In this document: positions 7,377 through 11,873 of the stretch, piece by piece | How the letters are laid out: every line of letters begins with the position of its first letter | Position numbering within the stretch: position 1 is the stretch's first letter | Translations under genes and position numbers: made by a program | Assembly (NCBI GenBank): GCA_948844705.1 | Contig: CAQNVT010000001.1 | Span: 1 to 11,873, forward strand | Length of the DNA: 11,873 nt | Direction of reading: 5' to 3' | Source: an uncultured Dorea sp. | GTDB taxonomy: Bacteria > Bacillota > Clostridia > Lachnospirales > Lachnospiraceae | The notes under the pieces: generated by a model | What the model saw: only the letters and a program-made list of their open reading frames with translations | Databases searched by the model: none | What the model was told of the DNA's origin: nothing

Positions 7377-9098
7377 ATGAATATTAAGGAAGCATATGAA
7401 TTCTGGAGCAGTGATCCTTATTTTGACGAGGATACACACGCGGAGCTGGAAGCGATTAAAGACGATGAAAAAGAGATCAGGGAGCGGTTTTATAAGGAAC
7501 TGGAATTTGGCACGGGAGGTCTCCGGGGAATTATCGGAGCCGGAACAAACCGCATGAATATATATACCGTAAGGAAAGCCACCCAGGGGCTTGCAAATTA
7601 TATTATAAAGGAAAAGGCGCAGGAAAAGGGGATTGCCATTGCCTATGATTCCCGGAATAAATCTGAAGAATTTGCAGAGGAGACGGCCCTGTGCATGGCA
7701 GCGAACGGAATCAGGGCCTATATATTTCCGTCGCTCCGCCCGACTCCGATGCTGTCCTTTGCGCTCCGCGAGCTTGGATGTACGGCGGGAGTCGTGATCA
7801 CGGCAAGCCATAATCCGGCGGAATATAACGGCTATAAGGTGTACTGGGAGGACGGCGCGCAGATCACAGCTCCGAAGGACAGGGAAATCATCGCGGAGGT
7901 AAATGCGATCACGGACTATGCGTCCGTAAAAACCATGAGCCGGACGGAGGCGGAGGAGAAGGGGCTGTATCGGGTGATCGGAGCTGAGATCGACGATAAA
8001 TATATTGAGGCATTAAAGAGCCTGGTGCTGTTCCCGGAGACTATAAAGAAGGAAGCTTCCGGTATCACGATCGTATATACGCCTCTTCACGGGACAGGTA
8101 ATGTTCCTGTAAGAAGAATCCTTAAAGAGCTGGGCTTTGAAAAGGTATATGTGGTGGAAGAGCAGGAGAAGCCGGACGGGAACTTCCCGACGGTAAGCTA
8201 TCCGAATCCCGAGGATAAAAATGCATTTGCCCTGGCGCTTAAGCTTGCGGAAAAGGTAGATGCGGACCTTGTGCTTGCAACGGACCCGGATGCAGACAGG
8301 CTCGGGATATTTGCAAAGGATGCGGACGGAGAGTATAAGAGCTTCAGCGGGAATATGTCCGGCATGCTTCTTATGGAGTATCTGCTGTCAGGGCGGAAAA
8401 GGCTTGGAAGGCTTCCGGGAAACAGCGCAGTCGTCACGACTATCGTTTCCGGAAAAATGTCAAAAAGGATCGCGGCAAAATATGGTGTGAAGCTTATAGA
8501 GACCCTGACTGGATTTAAGTATATCGGAGAGCAGATCAAATTTTTCAAGGAAGACGGTTCCCATGAATTTATCTTCGGTTATGAGGAGAGCTACGGCTGC
8601 CTTGAGGGAACTCATGCAAGAGACAAGGATGCAGTGGCAGCGGTCATGGCCCTCTGTGAGGCGGCCGCTTATTATAAGGAGCAGGGAATCACCCTCTGTG
8701 AGCAGATGGAGAACCTGTTTCAAACCTATGGCTATTATAAAGAAGAGCTGTGTACGGTTACCTTAAAGGGACAGGAGGGCGAGAAGAGGATACGTGGGAT
8801 TATGGAAAATATCCGTAAAAACGTACCGGATACTGTCGGGCCAAGAAGGGTTCATGCCTTCCGTGATTATGCGGCGGGAACCGTAAAAAATCTTGAGGAC
8901 GGTTCGGTTACGGAGACGGGGCTTCCAGAATCTAATGTACTGTATTTTGAATTTGACAGGGATGCATGGTGCTGTGTAAGGCCGTCCGGGACAGAGCCGA
9001 AGATCAAGTTCTATGTAGGTGTGAGAGGAACGGATGCAGAGGATGCGGGAAGACAGCTTGAGGAGCTGATGCAGGCGGTAACAGGTCTGGCGGATTAG
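7377..9098 (+). CDS. Phosphoglucomutase/phosphomannomutase (alpha-D-phosphohexomutase)
   Basis: Interconverts hexose-1-phosphate and hexose-6-phosphate; here it should turn the mannose-1-phosphate released by the two GH130 enzymes into mannose-6-phosphate. The 573 residues match the long PgcA/PGM2-like form. All four active-site loops are present: TASHNPAEYNGYK with phosphoserine Ser144, the metal loop DPDADR (303-308), the sugar-binding loop GYEESYG (401-407) and the phosphate-binding loop RPSGTEPK (535-542). The N-terminal FGTGGLRG (44-51) is also typical. A strong AAAGGAG (7364-7370) sits six bases before ATG 7377, and the gap from the esterase stop is 18 bases. Enzymes of this form usually accept both glucose and mannose phosphates, so it could also feed the glucose branch. 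Mannose preference is inferred from the operon. Confidence 0.94.
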   Translation: MNIKEAYEFWSSDPYFDEDTHAELEAIKDDEKEIRERFYKELEFGTGGLRGIIGAGTNRMNIYTVRKATQGLANYIIKEKAQEKGIAIAYDSRNKSEEFAEETALCMAANGIRAYIFPSLRPTPMLSFALRELGCTAGVVITASHNPAEYNGYKVYWEDGAQITAPKDREIIAEVNAITDYASVKTMSRTEAEEKGLYRVIGAEIDDKYIEALKSLVLFPETIKKEASGITIVYTPLHGTGNVPVRRILKELGFEKVYVVEEQEKPDGNFPTVSYPNPEDKNAFALALKLAEKVDADLVLATDPDADRLGIFAKDADGEYKSFSGNMSGMLLMEYLLSGRKRLGRLPGNSAVVTTIVSGKMSKRIAAKYGVKLIETLTGFKYIGEQIKFFKEDGSHEFIFGYEESYGCLEGTHARDKDAVAAVMALCEAAAYYKEQGITLCEQMENLFQTYGYYKEELCTVTLKGQEGEKRIRGIMENIRKNVPDTVGPRRVHAFRDYAAGTVKNLEDGSVTETGLPESNVLYFEFDRDAWCCVRPSGTEPKIKFYVGVRGTDAEDAGRQLEELMQAVTGLAD

Positions 9099-9138
9099 AG
9101 GCCGCGGCAGGAAGGATGAAGGAAAGGCGGGTTTTATT

Positions 9139-10995
9139 ATGGCATTATTAAAATTAGCGCCAAGCTATAAGGATTATCTCTGGGGCGGGCATCGCCTGGT
9201 GGAGGAATATCATAAACAATATGACGGGGACGTGCTGGCGGAGAGCTGGGAGCTCTCCTGTCACCCGGACGGTCCGTCGAGGATTCTGAACGGAGAATAT
9301 GCAGGAAAGACATTAAAAGAATATATTGACGGGGAGGGAAAAGAGGTCTTAGGTACGCACTGCCGCAGATTCCGGGATTTTCCGATCCTCACAAAATTTA
9401 TCGACGCGAAGGACAATCTGTCCATACAGGTTCATCCGAATAACAGGTATGCCTTAAAAAATGAAGGGCAGTACGGAAAAACCGAGATGTGGTATGTCAT
9501 GGATGCGGGCAGGGACGCTTACCTGTACTATGGATTCAAAACAGAGATAAGCAGGGAGGAATTTGAAAAAAGAATTAAAGAGGATACCCTTTTAGAGGTG
9601 CTCAATGCGGTTCCGGTGCAAAAGGGGGACGTTCTCTTTATTGAATCCGGTACGATCCATGCCATCGGCAGAGATATTCTCATTGCAGAGATCCAGCAGA
9701 ATTCGAATGTGACCTACCGCGTATATGACTACGGAAGAGTGGGTAAAGACGGCAAAAAGCGTGACCTTCATATCGAAAAGGCTCTTGCGGTTACCAACAG
9801 GGTTCCGATCATCAAGGATAAGAGCAGCTATCCGCATGTGGCAGACTGTGACTATTTTACGGTAGATAAGCTGAATCTTGACGGCAGAGTCATGAGCCGC
9901 ATGGAGGGGATGGTATCGGAGGAGTCCTTTGCCAGTATCCTGATTCTTGACGGAGAAGGAACTATTTCATGCGGGGGAGAGACGCTCTCCTTTAGAAAGG
10001 GCGACAGCTTTTTCCTGAGCGCCGGAAGCGGAACCTATCAGGTGGAGGGCATCTGCGATGCGCTTGTTACGACCATCAGGGAGAAGGCGGCTCCGGTACG
10101 TATCGGAATCGACATGGGAAGTACGGAGACGAGGATCGGTCTTGTGGATATTCATCAGCATCTGCTGGCATATGAGACGCTGCCGGTGGATACGGCATGT
10201 ACGCCTGAAAGGGTAATTCAGGATATCGCCAGGGCGGCGCTTGCGCTTCTGGAGAAGCAGGGGATTGCCGTAGACCAGTGTGTCGGCGCCGGGATCGGTG
10301 TGCCGGGGACGATAGACCGGAAGGCCGGTGTCGTACGGTATTCTAATAATATCCGCTGGGAGCAGGTAGGATTCGCAGAGGAAATCGGGAAATACCTTCC
10401 TATACCGGTGAACATTGCCAACAATGCTGACTGTGCCGCCTTCGGCGAAGCGGTGGCGGGCGCCGGAAGGGATTGCCAGGATGTGGTGATGCTGACTGTC
10501 GGCGCCGGTGTGGGCGGCGGAGTGATCCTGGACGGAGAGATCAGTCACGGCAAAGGAATCGGCGGCGGTGAGCTCGGTCATATGGTTATCGTAGAGGACG
10601 GAAGGGAATGCACCTGCGGGCGCAGAGGGTGTCTGGAGGCCTATGTTTCCATGCCTGCCCTTAAGAAAGAGGCAGAGCATGTAACCGGAAGAAAGCTTAC
10701 GCCGGAAGAGATCTTTAAAGGAGCGGCAGAGGGCGACGAGGGGCTTAAGAAGGTGACCGATGATTATATCCGAAAGCTCGGCACGGGGATCGTAAATATC
10801 GTGAATATTTTCCGTCCCCAGTTAGTGATCCTTGGCGGCAGCAGTATATCCGGGTTTGAGGAAATGCTTCTTGTGCCGCTAAGGGAGAGGATCGAAACAG
10901 ACTGCTTCGGCGGGAGGATGGGCGAGCTCCCGGAGATCGTGCCTGCGGCGCTTGGTGTTACGGCCGGAATGGTCGGGGCGGCGAGTCTGGTGTGA
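9139..10995 (+). CDS. manA: Fusion of class I mannose-6-phosphate isomerase and ROK sugar kinase
   Basis: One 618-residue polypeptide carries two enzymes. Residues 1 to about 315 are a class I phosphomannose isomerase (mannose-6-phosphate to fructose-6-phosphate). It has YLWGG (13-17), the zinc ligands Gln97 and His99 in SIQVHPN, Glu116 in KTEMWYV and His174 in ESGTIHAIG, followed by a C-terminal cupin-like part to about residue 314. Residues from about 319 form a full ROK kinase: IGIDMGSTETR (322-332, phosphate loop), GIGVPGTID (385-393), IANNADCAAFGEA with catalytic Asp431, GAGVGGGVI, then GELGHM (His481) and CTCGRRGC (Cys491, 493, 498) for the structural zinc. The linker is very short and no stop or frameshift interrupts it. 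The kinase should phosphorylate the glucose freed by GH130_1, or mannose. ATG 9139 has only a distant GGAAAGG (9121-9127), 11 bases upstream. The gene ends with no terminator. Confidence 0.93.
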   Translation: MALLKLAPSYKDYLWGGHRLVEEYHKQYDGDVLAESWELSCHPDGPSRILNGEYAGKTLKEYIDGEGKEVLGTHCRRFRDFPILTKFIDAKDNLSIQVHPNNRYALKNEGQYGKTEMWYVMDAGRDAYLYYGFKTEISREEFEKRIKEDTLLEVLNAVPVQKGDVLFIESGTIHAIGRDILIAEIQQNSNVTYRVYDYGRVGKDGKKRDLHIEKALAVTNRVPIIKDKSSYPHVADCDYFTVDKLNLDGRVMSRMEGMVSEESFASILILDGEGTISCGGETLSFRKGDSFFLSAGSGTYQVEGICDALVTTIREKAAPVRIGIDMGSTETRIGLVDIHQHLLAYETLPVDTACTPERVIQDIARAALALLEKQGIAVDQCVGAGIGVPGTIDRKAGVVRYSNNIRWEQVGFAEEIGKYLPIPVNIANNADCAAFGEAVAGAGRDCQDVVMLTVGAGVGGGVILDGEISHGKGIGGGELGHMVIVEDGRECTCGRRGCLEAYVSMPALKKEAEHVTGRKLTPEEIFKGAAEGDEGLKKVTDDYIRKLGTGIVNIVNIFRPQLVILGGSSISGFEEMLLVPLRERIETDCFGGRMGELPEIVPAALGVTAGMVGAASLV

Positions 10996-11754
10996 TTAGT
11001 ATTGGATGTTATTGATTTGGCAATGAATGCTTTCTGCTAATGCAATCTTAACATAGTGGGGAGCATTCATGCTGTCAATATTTAGATTGCTATTGTTTCG
11101 TTCACATAATTGTAAGAACGATTTTTTCTGTGAGTAGTCGTAGGAATATTCTTTTTTCTTTATTAATTTCGATTTTTCATCAAATGCAAATATATAACGT
11201 ATCAATTCAATATTCTGCGTTGGCATATATTTTTCTTTATGCAGTGTAGTACTGGCGCTCTCATCTATCCATGTACAAATGCAGTATTTTTTGATGTTTA
11301 TAGTAGCATTGACCGGCACGTTAGAATTATAGACCCATCCCAGCATATATCCTCTTTTAATATCTGTGATTAAAATGTTGATATGGTTTAGGTTTGTTTG
11401 GCTTAGAGAGGGATTGTAATTAATAGTAACCGGACCAGTGTTTTTCCAGAAAATATCAGTGCTTTTGGTAAAGTTCAGAGCCTTTTTGTACATTTTTGAT
11501 GTGGTGGAAATATTATTTGGAATTATTGAATGGCTGACAGGTTTATTTCGAATAATATCATTAAAGAGATATTTGGGATTTGCATATCCATTTGAGCGAT
11601 ATGTGTTTTTCTGAATACCCATCAAATGTGGGAAATTTGCCTTTTCACCGATTAAAATATAGCTTTTTCCATCATAAGTAATTAGAAGATAAAAGGTCTT
11701 CAAATAATTATCATAGAAGAAATCCGCACGCTGTTTTATATTATTGATGTTCAT
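10996..11754 (-). CDS. PBECR4-like (phage-type BECR nuclease fold) domain protein
   Basis: A 252-residue protein on the opposite strand whose N-terminal 190 residues resemble, from memory, the PBECR4 domain (phage barnase-EndoU-colicin E5/D-RelE-like nuclease). The supporting pattern is a short helix then FYLLITYDGKSYIL, FPHLMGIQ (41-48), a helical stretch with MYKKALNF (88-95), GPVTINYNP (107-115), and NILITDIKRGYMLGWVY (126-142). These domains are found in phage polyvalent proteins and in stand-alone genes of Bacillota; an RNase or toxin role is predicted for the fold but not shown here. The C-terminal 50 residues, rich in Lys, Tyr and Ser, are unassigned. It has no signal peptide or membrane helix. 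The gene is markedly AT-richer than the operon, a sign of transfer. AAAGGAG (11759-11765) precedes the ATG. Its stop directly abuts the stop of the isomerase-kinase gene. The gene call is firm, the domain call moderate. Confidence 0.65.
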   Translation of the reverse strand: MNINNIKQRADFFYDNYLKTFYLLITYDGKSYILIGEKANFPHLMGIQKNTYRSNGYANPKYLFNDIIRNKPVSHSIIPNNISTTSKMYKKALNFTKSTDIFWKNTGPVTINYNPSLSQTNLNHINILITDIKRGYMLGWVYNSNVPVNATINIKKYCICTWIDESASTTLHKEKYMPTQNIELIRYIFAFDEKSKLIKKKEYSYDYSQKKSFLQLCERNNSNLNIDSMNAPHYVKIALAESIHCQINNIQY

Positions 11755-11873
11755 GATTCTCCTTTGTAAGAAACAGAACTCCCGGATTTTCGGGAGCTCT
11801 GTACCGGCATCGAGGTCTCATCCTTGTAGTTTTCCTTGGAACCAGCTTCATTCAGCATCGAGTACGCCTTCAT
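11751..11873 (-). CDS. Possible 3' end of an upstream gene (partial, unidentified)
   Basis: Reading leftward from the window edge, one frame stays open for 40 codons (beginning MKAYSMLNEAGSKENY) and ends in a TGA that overlaps the PBECR4-like start as ATGA. The first 23 codons look like real coding sequence, with well-used codons such as GGT, TCC, AAG and AAC. The last part, QSSRKSGSS, is simply what the hairpin encodes and is less convincing. A second frame gives EGVLDAE and a stop at 11848-11850, also a believable protein end, after which the hairpin would be an ordinary terminator. I cannot choose between the two from this edge alone, and no function is recognised in either. Confidence 0.35.
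   Translation of the reverse strand: MKAYSMLNEAGSKENYKDETSMPVQSSRKSGSSVSYKGES
11759..11765 (-). promoter_or_regulatory. Ribosome binding site of the PBECR4-like gene
   Basis: On the minus strand AAAGGAG ends four bases before ATG 11754. It lies immediately downstream of a stable hairpin and short T-run, so termination or folding there could affect translation of the gene. Confidence 0.75.
11774..11801 (-). terminator. Strong hairpin with short T-run, possible terminator or attenuator
   Basis: Two 11-base arms (11774-11784 and 11791-11801) pair around a 6-base loop. On the minus strand all eleven pairs form, ten Watson-Crick and one G-U. On the plus strand that position is an A-C mismatch, so selection for the minus-strand RNA is more likely. 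The core is CTCCCG/CGGGAG, and the minus-strand continuation is TTTCTTAC. This is the form of an intrinsic terminator with a modest U-tract. It sits only eight bases before the ribosome binding site of the PBECR4-like gene, so it could end an upstream transcript, attenuate read-through, or regulate translation. Confidence 0.65.

Noticed and set aside
7098..7811. 237-codon open frame on the minus strand
   Set aside because: It lies antisense across the esterase end and mutase start, both of which show full family motifs. Its translation has no recognisable domain and is rich in Cys, Arg and His, as shadow frames usually are.
9967..10680. 237-codon open frame on the minus strand
   Set aside because: It is antisense to the ROK kinase domain, which is motif-complete. 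No plausible start site or domain supports it.
1..11873. CRISPR arrays, tRNA or rRNA genes, insertion sequence ends
   Set aside because: No regularly spaced repeats, cloverleaf sequences, transposase genes or paired terminal repeats were seen on either strand.

Overview
The window looks like a contig from an anaerobic gut-type member of the Bacillota, most likely Lachnospiraceae. The evidence is a moderate-GC beta-mannan operon with the GH130 / cellobiose-2-epimerase / CE2 content known from Roseburia-like mannan users. This is inference from gene content and protein resemblance; no search was run. Two AT-richer blocks flank the operon: an IMP dehydrogenase (guaB) fragment at the left edge and a minus-strand gene near the right edge.

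Layout. Bases 1 to about 408 encode a broken internal piece of GuaB. It changes, within a few bases and out of frame, into the second half of a MalF-type sugar permease (410-793). The join has no mobile-element hallmark and both proteins are cut mid-domain, so an assembly chimera is the first explanation to test. From there to 10995 every gene lies on the plus strand, with overlaps or gaps of at most about 60 bp, and no internal promoter or terminator was found. The order is: MalF-like permease (partial), MalG-like permease, GH130_2 mannooligosaccharide phosphorylase, AGE-family cellobiose/mannobiose 2-epimerase, GH130_1 mannosylglucose phosphorylase, a one-helix membrane protein of unknown function, a YesL/DUF624 membrane protein, a CE2-type acetylesterase, an alpha-phosphohexomutase, and a fusion of class I phosphomannose isomerase with a ROK sugar kinase.

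How the genes fit together (inference from families). The ABC transporter imports mannan-derived oligosaccharides and the CE2 esterase removes acetyl groups in the cytoplasm. GH130_2 shortens mannooligosaccharides by phosphorolysis. The epimerase turns mannobiose into mannosyl-glucose, and GH130_1 cleaves that to mannose-1-phosphate plus glucose. The mutase gives mannose-6-phosphate. The fusion protein then has one domain for mannose-6-phosphate to fructose-6-phosphate and one for phosphorylating the glucose (or free mannose). The operon thus covers everything from uptake to glycolysis, with the last two activities on one polypeptide. The solute-binding protein, the start of MalF and any regulator would lie upstream of the join and are not seen.

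Right edge. Directly abutting the fusion gene, tail to tail with no spacer, is a 252-aa AT-rich minus-strand gene whose N-terminal part resembles PBECR4 (a phage barnase/EndoU/colicin/RelE-like nuclease domain). A strong 11-bp hairpin sits just upstream of its ribosome binding site, inside a short open frame that runs off the window edge.
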